Assembly (NCBI RefSeq): GCF_001722485.1
Contig: NZ_LWGL01000009.1
Coordinates: forward strand, 1-47,457
Direction: 5' to 3'
Source of the DNA: Cellulosimicrobium cellulans
GTDB lineage: Bacteria; Actinomycetota; Actinomycetes; Actinomycetales; Cellulomonadaceae
DNA: 47,457 bases
Part shown: positions 39,894 through 47,457 of the stretch, piece after piece
Position numbering within the stretch: position 1 is the first letter of the stretch
How the letters are laid out: each line of letters opens with the position of its first letter
Program-made: the position numbers and the translations under genes
The notes under the pieces: model-generated
What the model saw: only the letters and a program-made list of their open reading frames with translations
Database searches by the model: none
Told to the model about the DNA's origin: nothing

Positions 39894-40742
39894 GTGCGCT
39901 GGCTGATCACCGGGGGCGGCGGCATGCTCGGCTCGGACGTCGCCGAAGTCGTCGGTAGGGGGGACGCGCACGTCGCTGCGCCGGGGTCTGCCGAGCTCGA
40001 CATCTGCGACGCCGACGCGGTCGACGCGGCGGTCGCACGGGCGGACGTCGTGGTCAACTGCGCCGCCTGGACGGACGTCGACGGCGCCGAGACTCGTGAA
40101 CGCGACGCGTTCGCCGTCAACGCGCTCGGTCCGGGCATCCTCGCTCGCGCCTGCGCCCGGGCCGACGTACGGCTTGTGCACATCTCAACCGACTACGTGT
40201 TCTCCGGGCGTGCGAGCGTCCCGTACACGGTCGACGCCGAGCCGGCCCCGGTCTCCGCCTACGGGAGGACAAAGCTCGCGGGGGAGTGGGCGGTTCGTGC
40301 CGCGGACCCGCGCCACGTCGTGGTGCGTACGGCGTGGCTCTACGGAGCGCGCGGTTCGTGCTTCCCGAGAACCATCTCGCGCCTCGTCCGCGAGCGCGGC
40401 GCGGTCGACGTCGTGGCGGACCAGGTCGGCCAACCGACATGGACACGGGATGTCGCCGAGGTCGTCGACCGTCTCGTCGCGGTCTCGGCGCCGGGCGGTG
40501 TGTACCACGCGACCTCGGGCGGGCAGTGCTCGTGGTTCGACTTCGCGCGGCAGGTCGCCGCTGCCGTCGGTGGTGACGAGGAGGCTGTGCGCCCCACCAC
40601 GAGCGAGGCGTTCACGAGACCAGCGCCGCGCCCTGCCTATTCGGTCCTCGACCACGACCCACTGCTCGCCGTCGGGGTGCAGCCGATCCCGCACTGGCGG
40701 GCGCGGTGGCAGGAGGCGGCGCCCGTCGTTCTGCCGGCCTGA
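39894..40742 (+). CDS. rmlD: dTDP-4-dehydrorhamnose reductase
   Basis: GTG 39894 has the RBS gggagga 6 nt upstream and gives 282 aa beginning VRWLITGGGGMLGSDV; the open frame further upstream is antisense to the DUF2142 gene and is rejected. Family sites are VVNCAAWTDVDGAE (about 56-69), NALGPGILARAC, STDYVFSG (about 99), the catalytic YGRTKLAGE (about 123-131), RTAWLYG and DQVGQPTWTRDVAE. The NAD(P)H-dependent enzyme makes dTDP-L-rhamnose. It appears to be a single-gene transcript and converges with rmlA with only 7 bp between stops. Confidence 0.93.
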   Translation: MRWLITGGGGMLGSDVAEVVGRGDAHVAAPGSAELDICDADAVDAAVARADVVVNCAAWTDVDGAETRERDAFAVNALGPGILARACARADVRLVHISTDYVFSGRASVPYTVDAEPAPVSAYGRTKLAGEWAVRAADPRHVVVRTAWLYGARGSCFPRTISRLVRERGAVDVVADQVGQPTWTRDVAEVVDRLVAVSAPGGVYHATSGGQCSWFDFARQVAAAVGGDEEAVRPTTSEAFTRPAPRPAYSVLDHDPLLAVGVQPIPHWRARWQEAAPVVLPA

Positions 40743-40749
40743 CCGCAGA

Positions 40750-41613
40750 TCAGTCGGCGAGCAGGCCCAGCAGGTATGAACCGTAGCCGGACTTCCGGAG
40801 AGCCTCTGCGCGGATGCGCAGGTCCTCGTCGGTGAGGAAGCCCTTGCGCCAGGCCACTTCCTCGGGCGCGCCGATCTTCAAGCCCTGGCGGTTCTCGATC
40901 GTGCGGACGAAGTCCGACGCCTCGAGCAGCGAGTCGAACGTCCCCGTGTCGAGCCAGGCCGTGCCGCGGGGGAGCACCTCGACCTGCAGCTTCCCCTGGC
41001 GCAGGTACTCGTTGTTCACGTCGGTGATCTCGTACTCGCCACGGGCGGACGGCTCGAGGCCTCGCGCGATCGAGACGACGTCGTTGTCGTAGAAGTACAG
41101 CCCGGGTACGGCGTAGCTGGACCGCGGCTGCGCCGGCTTCTCCTCGAGGGACAGCGCGGTCCCGCGGTCGTCGAACTCGACGACGCCGTACGCCGTCGGG
41201 TCGGACACCCTGTACGCGAACACGGCTCCGCCGTCGATCTCCTCGAAGCGGGCCAGCTGGGTGCCCAGGCCAGGGCCGTAGAAGATGTTGTCGCCGAGGA
41301 CGAGCGCGACGGCGTCCGAGCCGATGAACCCCTCACCGAGGACAAAGGCCTGCGCCAGCCCGTCCGGCCGCTCCTGGACGGTGTACTGGATGGAGATGCC
41401 GAACTGCGACCCGTCGCCGAGGAGCCTCTGGAACTGGTCGGCGTCGTGCGGGGTCGTGATGACGAGCACGTCGCGGATTCCGGCGAGGATCAGCGTCGAC
41501 AACGGGTAGTAGATCATCGGCTTGTCGTAGACGGGCACGAGCTGCTTGCTCACGCCGAGCGTGATCGGGTGCAGTCGGGTTCCGGATCCACCGGCGAGGA
41601 TGATGCCACGCAT
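40750..41613 (-). CDS. rmlA: Glucose-1-phosphate thymidylyltransferase
   Basis: The start chosen is ATG 41613 (287 aa, [16 protein letters not shown]), the family's usual N-terminus; ATGs at 41622 and 41625 would add three or four residues. It has [18 protein letters not shown] (about 8-25), [23 protein letters not shown] (about 109), [18 protein letters not shown] (about 158) and [15 protein letters not shown]. The enzyme makes dTDP-glucose from Glc-1-P and dTTP, the first step toward dTDP-L-rhamnose. It lies 75 bp after a methyltransferase gene on the same strand and may be read from the promoter at 43267. Confidence 0.95.
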   Translation of the reverse strand: MRGIILAGGSGTRLHPITLGVSKQLVPVYDKPMIYYPLSTLILAGIRDVLVITTPHDADQFQRLLGDGSQFGISIQYTVQERPDGLAQAFVLGEGFIGSDAVALVLGDNIFYGPGLGTQLARFEEIDGGAVFAYRVSDPTAYGVVEFDDRGTALSLEEKPAQPRSSYAVPGLYFYDNDVVSIARGLEPSARGEYEITDVNNEYLRQGKLQVEVLPRGTAWLDTGTFDSLLEASDFVRTIENRQGLKIGAPEEVAWRKGFLTDEDLRIRAEALRKSGYGSYLLGLLAD

Positions 41614-41688
41614 GCCGGACATCATCCCATGGGCGTGCTGTCGGACCGGGAGGGCACCGGTTGCGCTCGTCGACGCGTTCGACGCGGG

Positions 41689-42366
41689 TCAGGAGTGTCG
41701 GTGCGCCACCAGGCGTCCGTGGACGACGAACTCGTTGTAGACGAAGAGCCTGCCTGCCCAGCGGGGCAGGGGGAACGACCTCGCTCTCTCGGCCTGCACG
41801 CCGACGGTGCGCAGTACCTGCACGATCCGGTCCGCGTCGACGAGCTCGGTGTGCGACGGGTCGGACGCGAACCCTCGCTCCTGGGGGCAGATCACGAGCA
41901 CGTGGGCGCCAGGCAGTAGCGCGTCGAGGTACGGCCGGAGGAAGCGCTCCTGGGATCCGGGTTCCAGGTGCTCGAGCACGTGCGCGACCAGGAGCGCCTC
42001 GTACCGCGCGACCTGACCCCTCGACAAGGCGTCGAAGAAGTCGGTCGGCGTGTAGGCCTCCATCCCGAGACTCCGGCAGAACGCGACGGATGACGCGTTG
42101 TGGTCGACCCCCGCACTCCCAGGCGGCAGGTGCAGGAGGTTGCGGCCGATGCCGCACCCCAGGTCGAGCGTCCGCCGAGCGCCGAGGTGGCGCCGGACGT
42201 TCCACCGGTAGGGCGCCTGCACGTGCAGCGCGCGCTTCCACCACGCGCCCTGGAGCTCGCGCAACCGCCTCGTGTACTCGGGCGCCGTGGTGCTGGTCGC
42301 GTCGACATCGGGCGACCCGCCGACGTCTCGCCGGTCCTGCGCGCCGGGCTCGAGGGCATCCCCCAC
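41689..42366 (-). CDS. Class I SAM-dependent methyltransferase
   Basis: This 225-aa protein starts at GTG 42366 with gagg as RBS 7 nt upstream. Motif I is TLDLGCGIGRNLLHLP (about 66-81), followed by SAGVDHNASSVAFCR, then VAHVLEHLEPGSQERFLRPYLDALLPGAHVLVICPQERGF (split motifs II-III, about 127-166). The N-terminal part, ARG/ARG-rich with ELQGAWWKRALHVQAPYRWNVRR, is shared with sugar- or lipid-linked methyltransferases of polysaccharide loci. It may methylate a sugar or chain end, but the substrate is unknown. It sits between the TIGR03089 gene and rmlA with gaps of about 75 bp on each side. Confidence 0.85.
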   Translation of the reverse strand: MGDALEPGAQDRRDVGGSPDVDATSTTAPEYTRRLRELQGAWWKRALHVQAPYRWNVRRHLGARRTLDLGCGIGRNLLHLPPGSAGVDHNASSVAFCRSLGMEAYTPTDFFDALSRGQVARYEALLVAHVLEHLEPGSQERFLRPYLDALLPGAHVLVICPQERGFASDPSHTELVDADRIVQVLRTVGVQAERARSFPLPRWAGRLFVYNEFVVHGRLVAHRHS

Positions 42367-42443
42367 GGGTCACCTCGTTCGGTCGGCTCTGGGAAGTTGC
42401 CTCACCGTACCGGCGAGGCCTTCGTGTGGCGAGACGTCTGCGG

Positions 42444-43259
42444 TCAGCCGGTGACGTTCTCCTGTGCCGCCAACCGTTCCCGTCGCGTCGCGTCCGAGGC
42501 GATGGCATCGGAGAGCAGCACGACCGAGCCGTCGTGGGCGAGGACCCGTGCGGTGTGCACGACGACGTCGGACGCCCTGCGGACGTCGTCGTGCAGCGGC
42601 GGGACGGACGTCGCAGACGCCGCGAGGAGGACGCGTCCGCCCGCGACCGGACGTACGAGGTCTGCATGGAGGAGCGTCTCCGCGCCGGCGACGACGGCGA
42701 TGTCGGAGGTGCGCGGGGACGGCGCCCAACCGACCTGGTCCCCGTACGTCATGACCGCCGACGCCGCGTCGACGGCTCCGGGCGGCAGCTCCCCGTCGAA
42801 CCGGCGGGCGAGCGCGGGGAGCGCGACCGCGACGATCTCGCCGTCCACCCCGTCCCAGAGCTCAGGACGTGTCGTGATCACGACGTCCGCTTTGCCCCCG
42901 ACGTGTTCTTTCACGGTATCTGCACCCTCCGTGTCATCCGTCCGGGTGAAGATGGTGGTCGCCCCGACGCGCCAGGTGGCCAATGCCCAAATGACGGTGC
43001 GCCAATGCGCCGGAAGGTCGATGACGACACGTGCCCCCGGTCCCGCGTCGAATTCCTCGACAAGGAGGTTCGTGACCTTGTTCACCCAGTTCTCCAGCAC
43101 GGCGCCGGACAGCTCGACGCGCTCGCCGTCGTCGCCGTACCAGGTCAGACGCGGCTGTCCGGGGTCCCGCGTAACCAGTCGCAGCACCGCGGAGACGTCC
43201 GTCGGCGCCGGTGTGGAAAGGCTTCCATGAGAGTTCGGGCGGTCGTGGCTATTCGGCAT
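42444..43259 (-). CDS. TIGR03089 family protein (N-terminal fragment type of AMP-binding fold)
   Basis: This 271-aa protein begins at ATG 43259. RLTWYGDDGERVELSG (about 38-53), VLENWVNKVTNLLVEE, PGARVVIDLPAHWRTVIWALATWRVGATT and DIAVVAGAETLL correspond to the N-terminal part of acyl-CoA synthetase-like enzymes. The ATP-binding loop and the C-terminal lid of full-length members are absent, as is normal for the actinobacterial TIGR03089 family. Its role is unknown and it is probably not a complete ligase. The start codon sits 8 nt after a TAGACT -10 element, so its mRNA is predicted to be leaderless. It is divergent from whiB. Confidence 0.8.
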   Translation of the reverse strand: MPNSHDRPNSHGSLSTPAPTDVSAVLRLVTRDPGQPRLTWYGDDGERVELSGAVLENWVNKVTNLLVEEFDAGPGARVVIDLPAHWRTVIWALATWRVGATTIFTRTDDTEGADTVKEHVGGKADVVITTRPELWDGVDGEIVAVALPALARRFDGELPPGAVDAASAVMTYGDQVGWAPSPRTSDIAVVAGAETLLHADLVRPVAGGRVLLAASATSVPPLHDDVRRASDVVVHTARVLAHDGSVVLLSDAIASDATRRERLAAQENVTG

Positions 43260-43266
43260 GCGCCCG

Positions 43267-43272
43267 AGTCTA
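43267..43272 (-). promoter_or_regulatory. -10 element giving a leaderless TIGR03089 mRNA
   Basis: TAGACT on the minus strand ends 8 nt before ATG 43259, with a weak -35-like GCTGAC about 16 nt further upstream. Predicted transcription start coincides with, or is one base from, the start codon. Confidence 0.55.
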
Positions 43273-43345
43273 TGCAGTGCGACAATCCGTCAGCCTGCGC
43301 GGAAAAGTTTCACCCTCGCGCCGCTCCGGGCTATCACAATCCGGC

Positions 43346-43374
43346 TTGACTCTCCTGGACGACACGCGTGTAAT
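43346..43374 (+). promoter_or_regulatory. Promoter of whiB
   Basis: TTGACT (43346-43351) and TGTAAT (43369-43374) are 17 bp apart, the best -35/-10 pair in the window. The leader would be about 37 nt with the RBS aaagggg at 43405-43411. Confidence 0.65.
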
Positions 43375-43417
43375 TTCCCCATTGCAGTTTCTCGCGAACG
43401 GCATAAAGGGGCGCACG

Positions 43418-43747
43418 ATGTGGAACATGCTGGACGGAACGGGCGGGGACTTCCCGACCGACGCAGGACGTGGGGCGGAGCGGGTGGCACCCGTGCTGCC
43501 GCTCTTCGGCGAGCCGATGGAGGACTCGTTCATGGGGTGGCAGGAGCGCGCGCTGTGCGCTCAGACCGACCCCGAGGCCTTCTTCCCGGAGAAGGGCGGG
43601 TCGACCCGTGAGGCGAAGAAGGTCTGCACGGGCTGCGACGTCCGGGCGGAGTGCCTGGAGTACGCCCTCGCGAACGACGAGCGCTTCGGCATCTGGGGCG
43701 GGCTGTCCGAGCGTGAGCGCCGCAAGCTCAAGCGCCAGGTCGTCTGA
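43418..43747 (+). CDS. whiB: WhiB-family iron-sulfur transcription regulator (WhiB2/WhmD-like)
   Basis: This 109-aa protein starts at ATG 43418 after the RBS aaagggg. Four cysteines at 47, 70, 73 and 79 (C-x22-C-x2-C-x5-C) would hold a [4Fe-4S] cluster. The turn GIWGG (91-95) is followed by the basic tail SERERRKLKRQ used to touch DNA next to the sigma factor. The N-terminal 40 residues are acidic and variable. The layout is that of WhiB2/WhmD, needed for cell division or septation in other actinobacteria. Its place beside wall-polymer genes makes it a candidate, though unproven, regulator of some of them. Confidence 0.93.
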   Translation: MWNMLDGTGGDFPTDAGRGAERVAPVLPLFGEPMEDSFMGWQERALCAQTDPEAFFPEKGGSTREAKKVCTGCDVRAECLEYALANDERFGIWGGLSERERRKLKRQVV

Positions 43748-43847
43748 CCGAGCGCTCGTGCCGACGTGACGTGACCCGGGCGGCGCGCCACACCGGGGGA
43801 CGCAAATCCCGGGTCTCGCGGGATCCGGGGCGCATCATCGACAGGCC

Positions 43848-45062
43848 ATGACTTCTTCGGACCTGAGCACCACGCGCGCGACTTCTGCCTGGGAGACGCG
43901 GGCTCCCGCGCGTCCGGGCGCGGCGACGGCGGGGCCCGTGCCTCGGCCGGCGGCCGGCCCTGCGGCGACGCCCGACGTCGTCTCCTCCGTCACGGGCGCG
44001 CTGCCCGTCGTCGTGAGCGTGACGGCGGTCGTCGTCACCCGTGGTGGCTCACCGTACCTGCGTCGCACGCTCGCCGCCGTGCGTGCGCAGACCTCCGCGC
44101 CGGACGCCGTCGTCGTCGTCGACGCGGACAGCGGCGTGTCGGGGCAGTACCCCGACCTGCAGCTCGGCGACGCCCGGTTCCTCGCGGCGCCGCGCGCCCG
44201 GTCGTTCGGCGAGGCCGTGGACGCCGCCCTCGCGCACGTCGAGGCCGGAACCTGGTTGTGGCTCCTCCACGACGACTCCGCCCCCGCGCCGGACGCGCTG
44301 GCCGAGCTGCTGCGCGCCGTCGAGCACTCGAGCGCCGTGGCCGTGGCCGGGCCGAAGCAGGAGCGCTGGGAGCCGGGCCCCGACCCGGAGCCGCGCGACC
44401 CGTTCGAGCCCGGCACCGCCGGGCGGCTGATCGAGGTCGGCGTCACCACGACGCCGCTCGGCCGCCGCATGACCGGCATCGACGACGACGAGATCGACCA
44501 GGGTCAGCACGACGCGCGCGAGGACGTCCTCGGCGTCGGGCTCGCGGGCGCGCTCGTCCGCCGCTCCGTCTGGGAGGAGCTCGGCGGGACGGACCCGGAG
44601 TACGGACCCTTCGGCGACGGTCTCGACCTGTGCCGCCGTGCGCGGCTCGCGGGGCACCGCGTCATCGTCGTGCCGACGGCGGTCGTGCGGCACGTCCAGG
44701 CCTCCCTCCTCGGGCTGCGCGACCGTCAGGGCCGGCGGAGGACAGAGGCGCGTCCCGACGTCGAGGCCTCCTACGCGGCCCGCCGGCACGCGCAGCTCCA
44801 TGCACGCCTCGCCGGCGTCGCCGCCCCGTCGCTGCTTTTCGTCGGGCTCGCGATGCTCGTCGGCGCCCCCTTCCACGCGATGTTCCGCCTGCTCGTCAAG
44901 CAGCCGCGGCTCGCGCGCGACGAGATCGTCGTGCCCCTGTGGACGCTAGCCCGGGTCGGTCCGGTGCTCCGCGCCCGCCGGGCCGCGCGCCGGCTCGGCC
45001 ACGGGGCGCCCGGTGCGGGGGAACGGGTGCCCGCACACCGCGCAGAACGCCGAGCCCGCTGA
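43848..45062 (+). CDS. GT2 glycosyltransferase, apparently truncated at the 3' end
   Basis: This 404-aa protein starts at ATG 43848 after a 100-bp gap. After a low-complexity N-terminus comes a GT-A domain: VVVTRGGSPYLRRTLAAVRAQ (about 63-83), VVVVDADSGVS, WLWLLHDDSAPAPDAL (about 138, metal site), and GPFGDGLDLCRRARLAGHRV (about 248), VVRHVQAS. A single helix LLFVGLAMLVGAPFHAMF follows (about 326-343). As I recall, homologues next to whiB in related genera continue for several hundred residues with many membrane helices. Here the frame ends soon after LARVGPVLRARRAARR, in DNA that reads on the other strand as a zinc-ribbon gene. I suspect a deletion or a join at about 44970-45010. Confidence 0.7.
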   Translation: MTSSDLSTTRATSAWETRAPARPGAATAGPVPRPAAGPAATPDVVSSVTGALPVVVSVTAVVVTRGGSPYLRRTLAAVRAQTSAPDAVVVVDADSGVSGQYPDLQLGDARFLAAPRARSFGEAVDAALAHVEAGTWLWLLHDDSAPAPDALAELLRAVEHSSAVAVAGPKQERWEPGPDPEPRDPFEPGTAGRLIEVGVTTTPLGRRMTGIDDDEIDQGQHDAREDVLGVGLAGALVRRSVWEELGGTDPEYGPFGDGLDLCRRARLAGHRVIVVPTAVVRHVQASLLGLRDRQGRRRTEARPDVEASYAARRHAQLHARLAGVAAPSLLFVGLAMLVGAPFHAMFRLLVKQPRLARDEIVVPLWTLARVGPVLRARRAARRLGHGAPGAGERVPAHRAERRAR

Positions 45063-45107
45063 CTGCGCGGACCCGCACGCCGTGCACGTCACGTCCGTCA
45101 TCGTCAT
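44946..45107 (-). CDS. Small zinc-ribbon protein, possibly a truncated gene
   Basis: This 53-aa frame starts at ATG 45107, overlapping the transglutaminase stop by 4 nt (ATGA), so it belongs to that operon. The sequence has CTAC and CAVC separated by ten residues (Cys 8, 11, 22, 25), a zinc-ribbon of the kind that begins many longer actinobacterial membrane or signalling proteins. After FPRTGRP the tail is Ala/Gly/Pro-rich, without features. It overlaps the 3' end of the convergent GT2 gene by 117 nt antisense. Either it is a genuine micro-protein or, more likely, the start of a longer gene cut by the same event that shortened the GT2. Confidence 0.5.
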   Translation of the reverse strand: MTMTDVTCTACGSAQSAGSAFCAVCGHPFPRTGRPVAEPARGPAGAEHRTDPG

Positions 45108-47457
45108 GCTCCCCGCGTCGTCGCGTCGCGCCGGGGCCACGGCACCCGGCGCCACCACCGCGTCGCCGGTCCGCCGGACCGCGCGGACCGCGCGGACCGC
45201 ACCGAGCGCAGGGACAGCGCCGCACGGACCCGGGCGCGTCTGTTCACGGAGGAGCGTAGCCCGCCGACGAGCGCGTCGACGTCGGCCCAGAACGCCTCGA
45301 TCTCCTGGTCGGTCGGCTCGCCGGCGCCGAAGACCGTCGCGTCGGCGCGGTGCGCGAGCGGGATCGTCGACGTGGCACCGTATGTCGTCGCGATGACGCC
45401 CGCGCCCTCGCGCCGGGTCGCGCCGGCGGGGACGGGTGTGCCGAGGTCCGTCGCGGTGTCGAGCACCTCGCGCCAGCCGCCGCTCACGCGGTCGACCGGG
45501 CGCTCGGCCGCCCTGCGGCGCGCGCGGCGCCGGGCCTTGTACGCGAGGACGAGGACCACCGGGAGGGCGAGCAGCGCGAGCGGGATGACGACCGCGGCGC
45601 CGACGAGGACGACGGTCCCCCAGTCGAAGCCCTCGCTGTCGGCCTTCTCCTTGTCCTCGTCGTCGATCTTGCCGGCCTCGGCCTCCGCGGGCTCCTCCGG
45701 CGGCTCGGGGTCCTCGAGGATCGGCGGCTTGGGCACCTGCAGGCTCTTGGGCTCCGGCTGGATCTTGTTGTCCTCGTCCGGGATGGCGGTGATCGGCACC
45801 CAGCCGTGCCCGACGAACGGCACCTCGGCCCACGCGTGGACGTCCGCGCCCGTGGCGGTGAAGGGCTCACCGGGCTCCAGCGGGTTCTCCTCGTCGGGGT
45901 AGAAGCCCATGACGACGCGCGCCGGGATCCCCGCCTGGTTGGCCATGAGCGCGAGCGCGACGGCGAACTGCTCGTCGTCGCCGACCATCTCCTCGTCGGC
46001 GAGGAGCGTGTCGATGCGCTCCGCCGAGTGTCCGGGACGCGACGGCGGCTGGTTCTCGAGGCCGCTCGAGAACACGCCGCTCGCGACGAGCCCGTCGCGC
46101 AGCGCGAAGAGCTGCTTCACGGGGTCGGTCTCCTCCCCCATGAACTGCGCGGCCTTGCCCGCGAGGGAGGCCGGCAGCACGCCCTTGGGCGTCTCGGGCA
46201 GCGCGACCTCCTCGATCGCGCCGGCCCGCAGGTCCTCCTCCGTGGGCTCGGGCGTCACGCGGGCCTCGAGCGTGTACGTGTCCCCCGGGCGCAGGCCGGC
46301 CGCGGCCAGGGCCGTGCCCGTCGTCGCGTTGTAGTACGTGCTGTCCGCAAGCTCGCGCGCGCGGTCCCCGGTGTAGGTGATGCCGGCGAGCGACCCCGCG
46401 TCGGGCACCCACACGCCCGCGTAGTCGCCGACCTGGACGTCGAGCGTCACCGACGAGCCGGGCGCGACCGTCGCGATCTCCTCGCCCGCGCGCGTGTAGA
46501 CGCCCGAGCCGGTGAGTCCGCTCGAGGCGTCGTAGACGACGCCGTTGTACGAGTCGAGCGTGGCGAGACGCACCTTCGCGCCGGGCGGCAGTCCGCGGAC
46601 CGTGAACAGCTCGGCGTCCTTCATGTCCTTCGCGTACTTGCGGAAGGCGGTGAGCGGGCTCACGTACTCGTGCAGGTCGAGCGGCGGCACGACGGTCTCG
46701 CGCAGCACCGTGCGCGGCTCGTCGGGCAGCAGCGCGGGGCCGCCGAAGGCCGCGGCGACGCCGCCGACCGCGAGCATCGCCGCGCCCGCGCGCACCCGGT
46801 GCCACCACAGGCGCCTCGTCGCCGCGCGGCTCGCCTCGGTCGTGACCTGGTGCGCGCCCAGCCGCGCGGCGGTGACGCGCCAGCTCGCCCACAGCAGGCC
46901 GACGGCCGCGAGCACGAGGCCCTGCACCACCGGGTAGGCCGCGATGACGGTGCCGAGGAGGATGACGCCGACGAACGCGACGACGACGGGCAGCAGCGCC
47001 CACGCGCCGCGCCGCGCGCGCCATGCGATCGACCCGGCGACGAGCGCCGTCACGAGCATGAGCAGGTACGGCACCACGGCGAGGTCGGGGAACGAGTGCA
47101 GCGGCGGGACGGTGGTGACGAACGCCTTCCAGCCCGTCACGGCGCCGAGGAGCAGGTCCTGGATCGTCGCCAGCGACGGCAGCACGCCGCCGATCGCGTC
47201 GGCCGGGAGGGCGAGCACCCCGCCGAGCAGGACGTAGGCGACGACCGCGACGGCGAGGACCGTGACCGCGGGCCACCGGCGCCAGGCGCCGAGCCACGCG
47301 ACGCCGAGCCCGACGACGGCCCCGCCGACGGCGGGCACGAGGTAGCCGGCGGAGCCCCAGACCGGGCCGAGCCCGACGATCGTCGCGCCGAGCAGCACGA
47401 CGAGGGCGAACGCGTCGACCGCGCCGAGCGCGGTGAGGGCGCGGGGCGTGTCCGCGC
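45104..47457 (-). CDS. TgpA-like transglutaminase-domain membrane protein (5' end outside window)
   Basis: The frame is open to the right edge, and the residues before the first in-window start are still hydrophobic, so the N-terminus lies outside. Several helices fill the first 220 visible residues. The external part (from about 45,640 to 46,720) contains the transglutaminase core, and a helix VVLVGAAVVIPLALLALPVV (about 45,540-45,600) leads to a cytoplasmic Arg-rich tail of about 160 aa. The core reads EEMVGDDEQFAVALALM where active enzymes have GDCE-x-FA (about 45,965-45,990), so the catalytic Cys is Asp. The His site is ADVHAWAEV, and the usual FDPT Asp region reads VPITAIPDEDN. It is probably a non-catalytic relative, common in the DUF58-MoxR type of operon. 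Confidence 0.85.
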   Translation of the reverse strand, partial: ADTPRALTALGAVDAFALVVLLGATIVGLGPVWGSAGYLVPAVGGAVVGLGVAWLGAWRRWPAVTVLAVAVVAYVLLGGVLALPADAIGGVLPSLATIQDLLLGAVTGWKAFVTTVPPLHSFPDLAVVPYLLMLVTALVAGSIAWRARRGAWALLPVVVAFVGVILLGTVIAAYPVVQGLVLAAVGLLWASWRVTAARLGAHQVTTEASRAATRRLWWHRVRAGAAMLAVGGVAAAFGGPALLPDEPRTVLRETVVPPLDLHEYVSPLTAFRKYAKDMKDAELFTVRGLPPGAKVRLATLDSYNGVVYDASSGLTGSGVYTRAGEEIATVAPGSSVTLDVQVGDYAGVWVPDAGSLAGITYTGDRARELADSTYYNATTGTALAAAGLRPGDTYTLEARVTPEPTEEDLRAGAIEEVALPETPKGVLPASLAGKAAQFMGEETDPVKQLFALRDGLVASGVFSSGLENQPPSRPGHSAERIDTLLADEEMVGDDEQFAVALALMANQAGIPARVVMGFYPDEENPLEPGEPFTATGADVHAWAEVPFVGHGWVPITAIPDEDNKIQPEPKSLQVPKPPILEDPEPPEEPAEAEAGKIDDEDKEKADSEGFDWGTVVLVGAAVVIPLALLALPVVLVLAYKARRRARRRAAERPVDRVSGGWREVLDTATDLGTPVPAGATRREGAGVIATTYGATSTIPLAHRADATVFGAGEPTDQEIEAFWADVDALVGGLRSSVNRRARVRAALSLRSVRSARSARSGGPATRWWRRVPWPRRDATTRGA

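Noticed and set aside
43748-43847. Short inverted repeat atcccg/cgggat between whiB and the GT2 gene
   Set aside because: A 6-bp stem with a 7-nt loop occurs often by chance here; not reported as a terminator.

Overview
The window is about 47.5 kb of very GC-rich DNA with GTG starts, GTGA/ATGA stop-start overlaps, a WhiB regulator and TAnnnT-type -10 elements. This is an actinobacterium. The gene content (FG-GAP-bearing PGRP amidase and SpoIID proteins, a TIGR03089 protein next to whiB, a TgpA-like transglutaminase) suggests Micrococcales close to Cellulomonadaceae or Promicromonosporaceae, but genus and species cannot be fixed from sequence reading alone. Nearly the whole window is a cell-surface or wall polysaccharide locus. 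I saw no tRNA, rRNA or CRISPR array.

Left part (1-10,060): a secreted PGRP-type N-acetylmuramoyl-L-alanine amidase (start outside the window) faces a secreted SpoIID/LytB-type protein. Both end in the same kind of FG-GAP/VCBS propeller. Divergent from SpoIID runs a tightly coupled operon: GtrA, a Dpm1-like GT2, a GT4, and two tandem paralogous GT-B-like proteins.

Middle (10,317-18,833): an ABC exporter of lipid-linked-oligosaccharide-flippase type with a GT2 and two paralogous GT4s. Then comes wecB on the minus strand, with a divergent GT4-GT2 pair sharing a 40-bp double promoter. A decayed acyltransferase-3 gene follows (18,868-about 19,830, minus strand).

Core (19,968-32,232): a UDP-ManNAc-dehydrogenase-type gene, a GlfT1-like galactofuranosyltransferase, another GT2 and a DUF6541 membrane protein. 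Next is a galactan operon with its own promoter: glf, glfT2, wzm, wzt and a YfhO-like membrane protein, closed by a strong hairpin terminator. This core resembles the mycobacterial arabinogalactan galactan module in an organism that shows no mycolate genes here. A decayed IS481-type transposase lies just downstream.

Right part (33,373-43,259): two GT2 genes, then the four dTDP-L-rhamnose genes scattered over four transcripts: rmlB with a MOP-type flippase, rmlC with a DUF2142 membrane protein, rmlD alone, and rmlA behind a methyltransferase and a TIGR03089 protein. Several promoters here are leaderless or nearly so. The end of the window holds whiB, a GT2 gene that looks cut short, a 53-aa zinc-ribbon ORF that overlaps it antisense, and a transglutaminase-like TgpA homologue whose catalytic Cys position is Asp and which runs off the window.

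Reading the locus as one system (inference): UDP-Galf, dTDP-L-Rha and UDP-ManNAcA are made in the cytoplasm. About a dozen glycosyltransferases assemble one or more polyprenyl-linked polymers. Three unrelated exporters (ABC flippase, Wzm/Wzt, MOP flippase) move different products out. Large multi-spanning membrane proteins and GtrA/Dpm1-like pairs could add side branches outside the membrane, and the propeller-bearing amidase and SpoIID proteins remodel or bind the wall that carries the polymer.
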